From: Bacillota bacterium
GTDB taxonomy: Bacteria > Bacillota > Clostridia > Christensenellales > SZUA-584
DNA length: 64,000 nt
Assembly (NCBI GenBank): GCA_023436115.1
Contig: JAEZKQ010000024.1
Span: forward strand, 1 to 64,000
Direction of reading: 5' to 3'
A model generated the notes under the pieces. That model did not search any database and was not told the DNA's origin. It saw nothing but the letters and a program-made list of their open reading frames with translations. Numbering within the stretch: position 1 is the first letter of the stretch; every line of letters starts with the position of its first letter. Shown one piece after another: positions 1-7,926 of this stretch. The translations under genes were made by a program, and so were the position numbers.

Positions 1-218
1 GCTCAAAGCTTTGCATGGGCGGTTCCCCTAGTTAATGATACCCTGGCCCCGGCGATTAGGGTGCCACCGGCAGGGCATTACACTGCCTTAGGCAGCGTAA
101 GCTAGTTCAGTTTTATCTGCAACTAAAATTTAAGTCCGGCTTTTTAACGCAGCACTCCGGGACTGCGACCCGCTTATCCAATACCGGCAAACCCCCGTCG
201 AAAGCCAAATACGCCCCC
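1..218 (-). ncRNA. ssrA: tmRNA (SsrA), 5' portion, cut by the window edge
   Basis: Transfer-messenger RNA that rescues stalled ribosomes with SmpB. On the minus strand the sequence opens at 218 with the conserved tmRNA 5' end (GGGGGCGTATTTGGCTTTCG, then ACGGGG). The tag reading frame starts at a GCA resume codon at 120-118, preceded by TAGTT as in known tmRNAs, and ends at TAA (90-88). It encodes ADKTELAYAA. The 3' tRNA-like half lies outside the window. Its position 45 bp downstream of smpB is the usual Firmicutes arrangement. Confidence 0.93.
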
Positions 219-262
219 ACGTGAAGTCTCAATGATATCTTATTCATTAAGAGCTCTCTGGT

Positions 263-721
263 TTACCTGGCCAGTTTCGTGGCCTGTTCCTTCCTTCTCT
301 GGGCATCGCGTTCAGCTATGCTCTGACGCTTGTCGTAAAGCTTTTTGCCTCTCGCCACACCGATTTCCAACTTGACAAGACCCTTTTTCAGATAAACACT
401 CAAGGGTACCAGTGTGAGCCCTTTCTGTGTCGCAAACCCAAGCAGTTTTAAAATCTCACGCTTGTGAAGCAGAAGTTTTCTTGTCCTTAAGGGGTCCTCG
501 TTGTAAAAGCTGCCTTTTTCATAAGGGCTGATGTGCATACCGAGGATAAAGGCTTCCCCTTCTTGTATTCGTACAAACGCTTCCCTTATATTCGCTTTGC
601 CCCCGCGTATCGATTTCACTTCGCTGCCGACCAGCGCGATCCCTGCCTCAACGGTCTCTTCTATGAAAAATTCATGATACGCTTTTTTATTCTTTATCAG
701 AATCTTGACCGCGTCACTCAC
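263..721 (-). CDS. smpB: SsrA-binding protein SmpB
   Basis: A 152-residue protein of normal SmpB length. It binds the tRNA-like domain of tmRNA and carries it to stalled ribosomes for trans-translation. The family core is visible: an OB-fold region with GSEVKSIRGGKANI near residues 32-46, the SFYNEDPLRTRKLLLHK block near 70-87, and a basic C-terminal tail (KKLYDKRQSIAERD, then KEQATKLAR) that sits in the empty mRNA channel. It lies 17 bp downstream of rnr and directly upstream of ssrA, so rnr-smpB are probably co-transcribed and act in the same rescue and decay process. The ATG start follows a GAGAG-type ribosome site just after the rnr stop. Confidence 0.97.
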   Translation of the reverse strand: MSDAVKILIKNKKAYHEFFIEETVEAGIALVGSEVKSIRGGKANIREAFVRIQEGEAFILGMHISPYEKGSFYNEDPLRTRKLLLHKREILKLLGFATQKGLTLVPLSVYLKKGLVKLEIGVARGKKLYDKRQSIAERDAQRRKEQATKLAR

Positions 722-738
722 AAAATACCACTCTCCCG

Positions 739-2814
739 TTAATTTACCGGCACGGGTGTAAACTCGATCCTTGCCGGATACACGCTCACACTCTCGACGC
801 GTACGCGCATCTCATCACCCATACTCACCTTGCGCCCGGTCCGTTCACCGATCACACAGTACAACCTTTCGTTGTAAACATAGTAATCATCTTGCAGGGA
901 TGATAATGGTATCACACCCTCCACCGTATTGTCAAGCTGCACGAAAAACACGTTCCTTGACACGCCGCTGACAACGCCGTCAAACTCCTGACCCTCCTTG
1001 CCGTACATGTATTCTGCCTTTTTCATATCGTCCACCGCACGCTCAGCTTCCATGGCAGCACGCTCCCGCAGGCTCGATTGCCTTGAAGCATCCTGCACTT
1101 TTTCCTCCATTACATCCAACGCCTTGCCTGTCAAACGGCCGCTCAGGTCACGCTTGATAATGCGGTGCACCATAAGATCAGGATAGCGCCTGATGGGCGA
1201 TGTAAAATGGCAATAATACTGAAAGCTGAGCCCAAAATGGCCTTTGCACTCGGGTGAATACTCAGCTTTCTTTAGGGATCGAAGCATGATCTGATTAATG
1301 ATATTCTCATGCGGGGTTCCCTTTACGTCCTTGAGTATGCTTTGCAACGTTTTAGGCCGGATGTTTTCAATCTTTCCTTTGATTTTTCCAAAGTTCTCAT
1401 AAAACGCCGCAAAGGTACGCATCTTATCGTCGTCCGGCTGTTCATGTACGCGATAGACAAACGGTATCTCACGCCAAAAGTACATTTCGGCCACAGACCT
1501 GTTGGCTGCAAGCATAAATTCCTCGATCAGCTTTTCCGCATCCCCACGTTCCCTCGGCCCCACATCGATCACGCGTCCTTCGGCATCATATTTAAAAGCG
1601 GTTTCTTCCAGCTCAAAGTCGATGCTGCCCTTTTCCTCGCGCCGCGCCCGCAGCCGGGCCGCAAGCGTCTTCATCTCCAGCAGATCATTCAGTATATCCG
1701 CATATTCATTCTCCAGCTCCGAATGGCCGCCTTCAAATATCTTGTTGACATCTGAATACGTCAAGCGGTGCTTCGATCGTATCACGCTTTTCGCCACCCG
1801 CGCGTCTTTTATATTACCGTGTGAGTCGATGACCATAAAGCACGAAAGCGTCACTCTTTCCTGCGCTTCGCTCAAAGAACAAGAACCATTTGACAATACT
1901 TTGGGCAGCATGGGTATCACCGTATCTGCGAGGTAAACACTTGTGCCGCGTTTAAACGCTTCCTTATCAAGCTTGGAGCCCTCGGCCACATATTGCGCCA
2001 CATCAGCGATATGCACGCCTAACTCATAACCATCGTCCAGTTTGACCAATGATACCGCGTCATCCAAATCCTTCGCATCGGCACCGTCTATGGTAAAGAC
2101 GTTCCTGTCGCGCAGATCTTCGCGGCCTTCAAAATCCATACGCATCGCGGCGACTCTTGCGGCCTCATCCTCAACATCCGCAGGGAAAGCCTCGGGCAGG
2201 TCATATTGTCTGATCAGGCTCTTTAACTCGACACTGGCCACACCAGCTGACCCAAGCACTTCAATGACCCGGCCTTCGGGACTATGGCCATCTCTCCCGC
2301 GCTTTTTAATCTCAACCACGACCTTTTGGCCGTTGTACGCACCACCAAGCTCCTTTTTAGAAACAAAAATCTCATCAATTCGCTCATCATCGGGCGATAC
2401 AAAGCGCCCCATCAGAGTCCCGACCACAGTCGTTATCTTTTCTTGAATAATATTCTTTACTTCACCTTCTCGCCTTCTGTCCGTTTCCGCTTCGGAAAGA
2501 AGCCGCACGACAACAAGATCACCATTCAAGGCTCCGTTTTTCTTGTCAGCCGGGATGAATATATCACCCTGCTCATGCAATAAGAACGCAAAACCAGACC
2601 GTTTGACATCCAGCCTTCCCGTAAAAAAACCAAAAGTTCCGGGCAAAAACAGCTTGCCTTTGCTTGAGCGCATCACCTTGCCCTGCGCAATGAGTTCATT
2701 GACGACTTGTCTGAGCTCAGAGGGGTCTTGCGTGAATCCTTTTATGATATCATCAAAATCTATCTTTCTCCGGCTTTCGGCCAACTCAGTGAGTATTAAA
2801 TCCTTTAAATCCAA
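739..2814 (-). CDS. rnr: Ribonuclease R
   Basis: A 691-residue 3'-5' exoribonuclease of the RNB/RNase II superfamily. It degrades structured RNA and, with tmRNA-SmpB, non-stop mRNAs. The N-terminus is a winged-helix plus cold-shock/OB region (about 1-220). The RNB catalytic core follows, with the metal-binding motif FTIDGADAKDLDDAV near residues 240-255. A C-terminal S1 domain (about 605-690) includes FDGVVSGVSRNVFFVQL. The start is a TTG preceded by AAGGAGA at good spacing. It lies between secG and smpB on the same strand, the conserved Gram-positive order. Length and motifs are normal. Confidence 0.97.
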   Translation of the reverse strand: MDLKDLILTELAESRRKIDFDDIIKGFTQDPSELRQVVNELIAQGKVMRSSKGKLFLPGTFGFFTGRLDVKRSGFAFLLHEQGDIFIPADKKNGALNGDLVVVRLLSEAETDRRREGEVKNIIQEKITTVVGTLMGRFVSPDDERIDEIFVSKKELGGAYNGQKVVVEIKKRGRDGHSPEGRVIEVLGSAGVASVELKSLIRQYDLPEAFPADVEDEAARVAAMRMDFEGREDLRDRNVFTIDGADAKDLDDAVSLVKLDDGYELGVHIADVAQYVAEGSKLDKEAFKRGTSVYLADTVIPMLPKVLSNGSCSLSEAQERVTLSCFMVIDSHGNIKDARVAKSVIRSKHRLTYSDVNKIFEGGHSELENEYADILNDLLEMKTLAARLRARREEKGSIDFELEETAFKYDAEGRVIDVGPRERGDAEKLIEEFMLAANRSVAEMYFWREIPFVYRVHEQPDDDKMRTFAAFYENFGKIKGKIENIRPKTLQSILKDVKGTPHENIINQIMLRSLKKAEYSPECKGHFGLSFQYYCHFTSPIRRYPDLMVHRIIKRDLSGRLTGKALDVMEEKVQDASRQSSLRERAAMEAERAVDDMKKAEYMYGKEGQEFDGVVSGVSRNVFFVQLDNTVEGVIPLSSLQDDYYVYNERLYCVIGERTGRKVSMGDEMRVRVESVSVYPARIEFTPVPVN

Positions 2815-2890
2815 ATGTGTTCTCCTTTTCCCCCTGGGCTAAAAGCAAAGCTCTTAAACCTGATTCCTATATTAAGTATACCCCGTAACT

Positions 2891-2922
2891 AAAAACGCCT
2901 TCCCGTAAATTCGGGAAGGCGT
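2891..2922 (-). terminator. Rho-independent terminator after secG
   Basis: An 11-bp perfect stem (2895-2905 with 2912-2922, core CGCCTTCCCG) and 6-nt loop. Read on the minus strand, it is followed directly by a short T run (complement of 2891-2895). It lies 25 bp after the secG stop, so rnr probably has its own promoter between 2815 and 2890. Confidence 0.85.
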
Positions 2923-2946
2923 CAACTTGCGCTTAACGGTTAAAAA

Positions 2947-3360
2947 CTACTCTGTCGCAGATTCCGAAGGCGTTGCCTCAGTCTCCGCAGCATCGTCCGT
3001 TGCAGCAGCGTCATCTGTCGTCACGGCGGATGCGTCATCCGTCGCAGTGGCATCGTCGGTTGTCTCGGTTTGCGCCGGGGGAATTGTATCGGCTGCTTTG
3101 AGCTCGTTTGGCATTACATACACCTGTAACAATACCAGCCCAATAGCCAACACCATGATGCCGACAGCGGCCACCTTCGTCAGTTTCTTCAGTTTCCCTT
3201 CATAGCTCTTGGCTTTGCTCTTGCCGAGGAATGTCTCAGCACCGCCTGCGATATCACCCGACAACCCGGCGCTTTTACCGGACTGAAGCAGAACCACAGC
3301 GATCATGAACAAAGAGAACAAACAAAGGACTATCTCGATGACAAGCACTAAAATGGCCAT
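2947..3360 (-). CDS. secG: Preprotein translocase subunit SecG, with long acidic tail
   Basis: Small membrane subunit of the SecYEG export channel. Residues 1-75 form the usual SecG: two membrane segments (about 4-24 and 63-83) joined by the conserved LLQSGKSAGLSGDIAGGAE loop. Family members usually end near residue 75-80. Here a further ~45 residues follow, made almost entirely of T, D, A and E with TTDDA/ATDDA-like repeats, and this tail would be extracellular if topology is normal. The ATG start has GGAGG upstream. The secG-rnr-smpB order is the classic Firmicutes arrangement. Confidence 0.94.
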   Translation of the reverse strand: MAILVLVIEIVLCLFSLFMIAVVLLQSGKSAGLSGDIAGGAETFLGKSKAKSYEGKLKKLTKVAAVGIMVLAIGLVLLQVYVMPNELKAADTIPPAQTETTDDATATDDASAVTTDDAAATDDAAETEATPSESATE

Positions 3361-3839
3361 TGCTACCTCCTAAAAATCTACAGCACGGGTATTTTAACAT
3401 GCTGTATAACAAAATGCAAGCAGAAAAATAAGTGCCTCGACATGATTTATTTGGATAGTTTATCCCTTTGTCTTAAAGCTTTGGATCAAAGATGCAAGGA
3501 CCGGCCACAGTCAAATTGTGGCCAATAATTTTGCTTTTTTCATACAAAACTACTCTTGTCTTGACTTTTTATTATATTCTGATATAACTTATTTTGTAAG
3601 GATGGTTATTTGTAAATTGGACGATTCTTCTGAGCCCGGACGACGATCCGCATTTGAATATCAATACAAAATGCCCCTGCCGGACACGAAAACAAAATCG
3701 TGTGCGGCGCGGTATTTTTTATTGTCTGCGCCGAACTGTGAACATTATTTTTATTACAGAATGTAATTCCAATCCAAAATTAAGAAATCGCGTGTATTTG
3801 AACAAAATCCATATATAATATTATTGAGGGGGTATTTCA
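3361..3839. other. Intergenic region with a hairpin and divergent promoters
   Basis: A 479-bp AT-rich gap between divergent secG and the CNNM gene. It contains a perfect 7-bp hairpin (GGCCACA at 3503-3509 with TGTGGCC at 3517-3523) not followed by a T run, and a TATAAT at 3814-3819 close to the downstream start. An 82-codon frame at 3518-3766 has no ribosome site and no recognisable protein features, so I do not call it. Confidence 0.5.
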
Positions 3840-5186
3840 TTGAACGACAGCAGCCCGATATTTGGACAAATATTACTTCAGATTATTCTGATTCTTCTCA
3901 ACGCTCTGTTTGCCTGCGCGGAAATAGCTGTTATATCCGTGAACGACAATAAAATTGCCAAGCTCAGCGCGGCAGGAGATAAACGTGCGATACGGCTGTC
4001 TAAAATGATGAAGCAGCCAGCGCGTTTTTTGGCAACCATACAAATCGGCATCACGCTTGTCAATCTGCTCGGAAGCGCATTTGCTGCCGAGAACTTTTCT
4101 GATATGCTCGCCAAAGGCCTTGCCAATATTGGCCTTTTAGTTCCGATGCCTGTGCTTAATACATTGTCGGTTATCATTATTACGCTGCTGCTTACATATT
4201 TCACTGTGACGCTGGGCGAACTCGTGCCCAAGCGTATCGGCATGAAAAAGGCTGAAAAGCTCGCGCTATCAATGTCGATGCTCGTTTTTATCGTGTCCAA
4301 GATATTCGCGCCGCTTGTGTGGCTTTTGACGGTATCGGCCAATGGTATACTGCGTCTGCTGGGGATAGACCCTCACGACGATGACGAACAGATCACTGAA
4401 GAAGAAATACGCATGATGGTGGACGCGGGTAGCGAGAAGGGGGCCATTCAGCAGGATGAAAAGGACATGATACAAAATGTGTTCGAGTTTAACGATAAGA
4501 CAGCGGACGAGATCATGACTCATCGCACTGAAGTAAGCCTTTTATGGATAGATGAAACTGAGCAGCAGTGGGAAACCACCATCGAGCAAAGCCGCCATTC
4601 CATCTATCCCGTTTGCGCAGACAGCCCCGACAATATCATCGGTTTGCTGCATGCCAAGGACTATTTCCGGTTGGATGACAAAAGCCGTGAAAACGTGATG
4701 AAGAGTGCGGTCAAGAGCGTCTATTTTGTACCGGAAACAGTACGCGCTAACGTACTATTCCGAAACATGAAAAACACCCGTAACCACTTCGCAGTAGTGC
4801 TGGATGAGCACGGCGGCATGAGCGGCATTATTACCATGTACGACCTGCTTGAACAGATCATGGGTGACTTTGACGATGATATCTCTGTGCCCGCCGAGCA
4901 GCCGTTGATAGAGCGCATTGATTCGAAAACGTGGCGTATCGCGGGTACGGCACCTCTTGACAAAGTCTCTAAACAGCTTGGTACACTGCTTCCCGAAGAA
5001 GACTACGACACTTTCGGCGGTCTGGTGTTCGGTATACTGGGAACGGTTCCCGAGGATGGCAGCACGCCCGAGCTTGAGGAATTTGGCCTAATCATCAAAG
5101 TCAAGGAAATTAAGGAACATAGGCTTGAAAGCGCCATTGTCTACATAAGCGAGGACATCTCGGTAAAAAACAATCATGAATCTTAA
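3840..5186 (+). CDS. CNNM/HlyC-CorC family transmembrane protein (hemolysin-family)
   Basis: A 448-residue membrane protein of the family annotated as hemolysin C/CorC or CNNM transporters, which act in Mg2+/Co2+ homeostasis. Residues about 1-190 form the DUF21 membrane domain with three to four hydrophobic segments, including VNLLGSAFAAENF and a TLGELVPKRIG motif. A CBS-domain pair follows (about 205-335, starting EIMTHRTEVSLL). A C-terminal CorC_HlyC domain (about 350-435) contains DYDTFGGLVFGILG. The start is a TTG with GAGGGGG upstream, the only start well placed for that ribosome site. It appears monocistronic. The exact transported ion cannot be read from sequence. Confidence 0.92.
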   Translation: MNDSSPIFGQILLQIILILLNALFACAEIAVISVNDNKIAKLSAAGDKRAIRLSKMMKQPARFLATIQIGITLVNLLGSAFAAENFSDMLAKGLANIGLLVPMPVLNTLSVIIITLLLTYFTVTLGELVPKRIGMKKAEKLALSMSMLVFIVSKIFAPLVWLLTVSANGILRLLGIDPHDDDEQITEEEIRMMVDAGSEKGAIQQDEKDMIQNVFEFNDKTADEIMTHRTEVSLLWIDETEQQWETTIEQSRHSIYPVCADSPDNIIGLLHAKDYFRLDDKSRENVMKSAVKSVYFVPETVRANVLFRNMKNTRNHFAVVLDEHGGMSGIITMYDLLEQIMGDFDDDISVPAEQPLIERIDSKTWRIAGTAPLDKVSKQLGTLLPEEDYDTFGGLVFGILGTVPEDGSTPELEEFGLIIKVKEIKEHRLESAIVYISEDISVKNNHES

Positions 5187-5252
5187 ATAAGCAGAAAATC
5201 CGTGAGCCGGAGTCGTTCAATAAGAAATTTTTATGAACCGTAACAGACACTG

Positions 5253-5305
5253 TTGACACCAAGAGTTAGTCATGTTAAACTCTAATTGTTAGATGGTGCT
5301 AACAA
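5253..5305 (+). promoter_or_regulatory. feoA promoter with two candidate operators
   Basis: TTGACA (5253-5258), a 17-bp spacer and TAAACT (5276-5281) form a convincing promoter. An inverted repeat AGAGTT...AACTCT overlaps the spacer and -10 box. Just downstream lies a perfect 20-bp palindrome, TTGTTAG-N6-CTAACAA (5286-5305). Its TTAG-N6-CTAA core recurs after the gene. The placement suits repression by a metal regulator, but the regulator is not in the window. Confidence 0.6.
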
Positions 5306-5354
5306 CAAAAGAGCTTTCTAGATTGCCATCAGCAAACAAAGGGGGACTAATCAT

Positions 5355-5564
5355 ATGCCGTTGACACTCGTTGGGGAAGGCGAAAGCGTTTGTATTAAGA
5401 AAATATCCGGCAAGGATGATACGATCCGTTTCCTGAACCGCCTTGGCTTTGTGGAGGGTGAACAGATTTGTATCGTATCCCGTATGGCCGGAAACCTGAT
5501 TGTCAATGTGAAGGATACCCGTGTTGCGCTTGACAAGCAGCTTGCCAGCCGTATCGCCGTTTAA
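5355..5564 (+). CDS. feoA: FeoA family protein (stand-alone)
   Basis: A 69-residue SH3-like FeoA protein. In the family, FeoA is a cytoplasmic partner of the ferrous-iron transporter FeoB or a fused domain of DtxR-type regulators. The hallmark is the second half: FLNRLGFVEGEQICIVSRMAG, then NLIVNVKDTRVALDKQLASRI. An ATG start follows GGGGGAC. No feoB lies nearby: the next gene, 230 bp away, is on the other strand. The gene is flanked by TTAG-N6-CTAA palindromes, which suggests iron-responsive control, though the regulator is inferred, not seen. It could serve a feoB elsewhere in the genome. Confidence 0.85.
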   Translation: MPLTLVGEGESVCIKKISGKDDTIRFLNRLGFVEGEQICIVSRMAGNLIVNVKDTRVALDKQLASRIAV

Positions 5565-5597
5565 TACCATTATACAAATTAAAGATTGTAAATGAGT

Positions 5598-5649
5598 TTG
5601 GATACTATTCGTATCCAAAAAAATACCCCTAAAAGTTAGGTTCGTCTAA
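5598..5649 (+). promoter_or_regulatory. Hairpin and second TTAG-N6-CTAA site downstream of feoA
   Basis: An 8-bp hairpin (TTGGATAC 5598-5605 with GTATCCAA 5611-5618) is followed on the plus strand by A residues rather than T, so it is not a standard terminator. At 5636-5649 lies TTAG-N6-CTAA, with the same spacing as the palindrome in the feoA promoter. I see no gene start directly downstream on the plus strand. Confidence 0.4.
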
Positions 5650-5795
5650 TCTCCACATAGAATATAGCCTTTCTTACCCTCTATATATCAGTTGTTTACA
5701 GAACCCCCTGCTCAAGGGGGGGCAGTTTGTTAAAACGCTTTCACTTTACCGGCGGACTACCGGTTTTGTCCGCTTCCCTTATTTCTCGCCATGCT

Positions 5796-6149
5796 TTAAA
5801 CAAAAATCTTAACAATATACGGTATGAATATAATAAGGCCCACAGCGGCGGAAAAAGTACAAACAACAAGCGAAGCGCCCGATGCCGCGTCTTTGGCTTT
5901 CTTGGCTAAAGGGTTATTTTCTTTGGTGGCAAGGTCAACAACAGCCTCAATCGCTGTGTTTATAAGTTCCACTCCCAAAGACAGGCCGCAGCAAATCAGA
6001 ACGACAGCCCACTCTATACCCGATATTTTAAGAGCAGACCCTCCGGCAACAACCAACCCAAGCATACCGAGCATAAAACGAAAGTTATGCTCGACACGCA
6101 CCGTATCAATAATGCCGTGAAATGCGTACTTAAAACAACGCAGCGACAT
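5796..6149 (-). CDS. dgkA: Diacylglycerol/undecaprenol kinase family protein
   Basis: A 117-residue integral membrane kinase of the DgkA family. In Gram-positives these enzymes mainly phosphorylate undecaprenol and so feed the lipid carrier pool for wall synthesis. The N-terminal helix (FKYAFHGIIDTVRVEHNFRF) precedes three membrane helices. The catalytic signature GVELINTAIEAVVDLATKE lies at about 59-77, followed by AKDAASGASLVV at about 85-97. The length is normal. It is the second gene of a minus-strand pair with bofA upstream, 65 bp apart. Which lipid it uses is inferred from the taxonomic setting. Confidence 0.9.
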   Translation of the reverse strand: MSLRCFKYAFHGIIDTVRVEHNFRFMLGMLGLVVAGGSALKISGIEWAVVLICCGLSLGVELINTAIEAVVDLATKENNPLAKKAKDAASGASLVVCTFSAAVGLIIFIPYIVKIFV

Positions 6150-6214
6150 CGTTTCACCTACTCATAGAAAACTGTAAAAGTAGTATATGGATTTAAGAAC
6201 CTTTTCATGAGCGG

Positions 6215-6490
6215 CTAAACAATCAAGAGCTTTAAAAAAAGCAGCAGTATAATGCCGGGCAGACCAAAGTATCCCGCAATCAGCGCGCTTAAAGGGTTGA
6301 TAGCCAGCGTGACCGAAAAAATTCCGCCGACCAAATTCACACAGACTAATAGCAAAGCGCCCAGCAATCCGCTGACGATAAACTTCATAATGAATTTTAA
6401 GGGGGCGATCAGCAGCCATCCGGTAAAATAAAGCAGTATGAGGCCGAGGCCGAAGGACAATATTACAGAAAAGTCTATGCCCAGTCCCAT
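6215..6490 (-). CDS. bofA: BofA-like pro-sigma-K processing inhibitor family protein
   Basis: A 91-residue membrane protein. In Bacillus, BofA holds the SpoIVFB protease inactive in the outer forespore membrane until the sigma-K checkpoint is passed. Three hydrophobic segments are visible, and the C-terminus carries the family signature INPLSALIAGYFGLPGIILLL. I place the start at the ATG at 6490, because GAGGGGG sits 8 nt upstream of it on the minus strand. The frame extends 18 codons further upstream without a better ribosome site. Its presence points to a spore-former, though BofA homologues also occur in Clostridia lacking a clear SpoIVFA. Confidence 0.85.
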   Translation of the reverse strand: MGLGIDFSVILSFGLGLILLYFTGWLLIAPLKFIMKFIVSGLLGALLLVCVNLVGGIFSVTLAINPLSALIAGYFGLPGIILLLFLKLLIV

Positions 6491-6665
6491 ACGAGAACGC
6501 CCCCTCATATCACGACTTACAAGGTGCACTGCCAAATTACCCAAAAAGCAGCTTTTGGGGATAGTAAAAACAGCACAGTATCATTTCATACTATGCTGCC
6601 GCGGCTGTGGCTATGACGATACACAATATTCACAGCCCTATTATACACTGGCCATATAAATAAAA

Positions 6666-6703
6666 CAAAAAATCCGGCATCCGCATTGCAGCAAACGCCG
6701 GAT
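6666..6703 (-). terminator. Terminator after fba
   Basis: A stem of ATCCGGC (6672-6678) with GCCGGAT (6697-6703), read on the minus strand and followed by a T-rich run (complement of 6666-6672). It lies 15 bp after the fba stop. A separate imperfect 10-bp hairpin (about 6572-6597) sits further on, in the leader of bofA. Confidence 0.8.
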
Positions 6704-6718
6704 CTATCTTGCTTATAC

Positions 6719-7648
6719 TCAGGCTTTGCCTGCGCAGCCAAGAACCGTTTCGATCTTGTGCTTGACCATGTCTTTGATGGCGCTTCTCGCCGGCTTTAAG
6801 TATTGTCTGGGGTCAAAGTGCGACGGATTCTCAGCAAAGTACTTTCTGAGCGTGCCTGTCATGGCAAGGCGCAGGTCAGAGTCGATGTTGATCTTGCAGA
6901 CCGCGCTCTTGGCAGCCTGACGCAGCATCTCTTCAGGAACGCCCTGTGCGCCCGGCATGTCGCCGCCATACTGGTTAATCATATCGACGTACTCAGGAAT
7001 AACCGATGATGCGCCGTGCAGCACGATCGGGAATCCGGGCAGTTTCTGCTCGATTTCAGCCAGAATGTCGAAACGCAGCTTGGGCTCGCCCTTAAACTTG
7101 AACGCGCCGTGACTTGTGCCGATGGCGATGGCCAGAGAGTCCACACCCGTCTTGCTTACGAACTCTTCCACTTCTTCGGGCCGTGTATAAGACGAATCTT
7201 CGGCAGATACTTGGATATCGTCTTCAACACCCGCAAGACGTCCAAGCTCGGCTTCAACGACAACGCCTTTTGAATGAGCGTATTCCACAACCTTTTTGGT
7301 CAGCGCGATATTATCTTCAAAAGAATGGTGCGAACCGTCGATCATGACAGAGGTGAAACCACCGTCGATGCAGTCTTTGCAGGTTTCAAATGTATCGCCG
7401 TGGTCAAGATGCAGACAAATCGGCAGACCTGTGTCTTCCAGCGCCGCTTCGACGAGCTTTCTTAAATAGATCGGGTTGGCATAGGCTCTTGCGCCCTTGG
7501 ACACCTGAAGAATCAGCGGTGCGTTTAATTCCTTGGCCGCTTCTGTGATACCCTGAACGATCTCCATGTTGTTCACATTGAACGCGCCGATGGCATAGCC
7601 GCCCGCATACGCTTTCTTAAACATCTCAGTTGTTGTCACTAATGGCAT
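6719..7648 (-). CDS. fba: Class II fructose-1,6-bisphosphate aldolase
   Basis: A 309-residue zinc-dependent aldolase that cleaves fructose-1,6-bisphosphate to DHAP and glyceraldehyde-3-phosphate in glycolysis. The metal-binding motif HLDHGD lies near residues 80-85, the second zinc-ligand region ELGRLAGVEDD near 133-143, and the phosphate-binding segments IGTSHGAFK and VLHGASS near 178-186 and 209-215. An ATG start follows GGAGGAAAT. The gene appears monocistronic, with its own terminator and a 278-bp upstream region. Length and motifs are typical of the Gram-positive class IIb enzymes. Confidence 0.97.
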   Translation of the reverse strand: MPLVTTTEMFKKAYAGGYAIGAFNVNNMEIVQGITEAAKELNAPLILQVSKGARAYANPIYLRKLVEAALEDTGLPICLHLDHGDTFETCKDCIDGGFTSVMIDGSHHSFEDNIALTKKVVEYAHSKGVVVEAELGRLAGVEDDIQVSAEDSSYTRPEEVEEFVSKTGVDSLAIAIGTSHGAFKFKGEPKLRFDILAEIEQKLPGFPIVLHGASSVIPEYVDMINQYGGDMPGAQGVPEEMLRQAAKSAVCKINIDSDLRLAMTGTLRKYFAENPSHFDPRQYLKPARSAIKDMVKHKIETVLGCAGKA

Positions 7649-7926
7649 TATATTTCCTCCTTAAAATAAATAATTCAAAACCTTTTTACCCCTCTAAAAA
7701 GGTATTATATCTTATATCCTTGTCTAATTAAAGAAGAAAATTGCATGAGAAAAAAAGATGTTTGTGATTTTCTGCATAATATTTTTTTATTGCTTTATAA
7801 TATTTTCCTGTATGCCATGGCGTTATATGGTATAATTAACATAAGTAACAATATTCTTCATTGCTATTAATAGGATTCGACTTGCTATTTCTTGTTTTCC
7901 TCAGATTCTAAAGAAGGGAGCAAAGT

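Noticed and set aside
3518..3766. 82-codon plus-strand frame upstream of the CNNM gene
   Set aside because: No ribosome site, no recognisable features, low-complexity AT-rich DNA.
5701..5725. CCCCCT/AGGGGG hairpin as a terminator of feoA or dgkA
   Set aside because: No T run on either strand directly after the stem.
7745..7870. 41-codon frame MRKKDVCDFLHNIFLLLYN... in the fba/DUF6034-like gap
   Set aside because: Only a weak AGAAG-like site, and its hydrophobic composition is what AT-rich DNA gives by chance.
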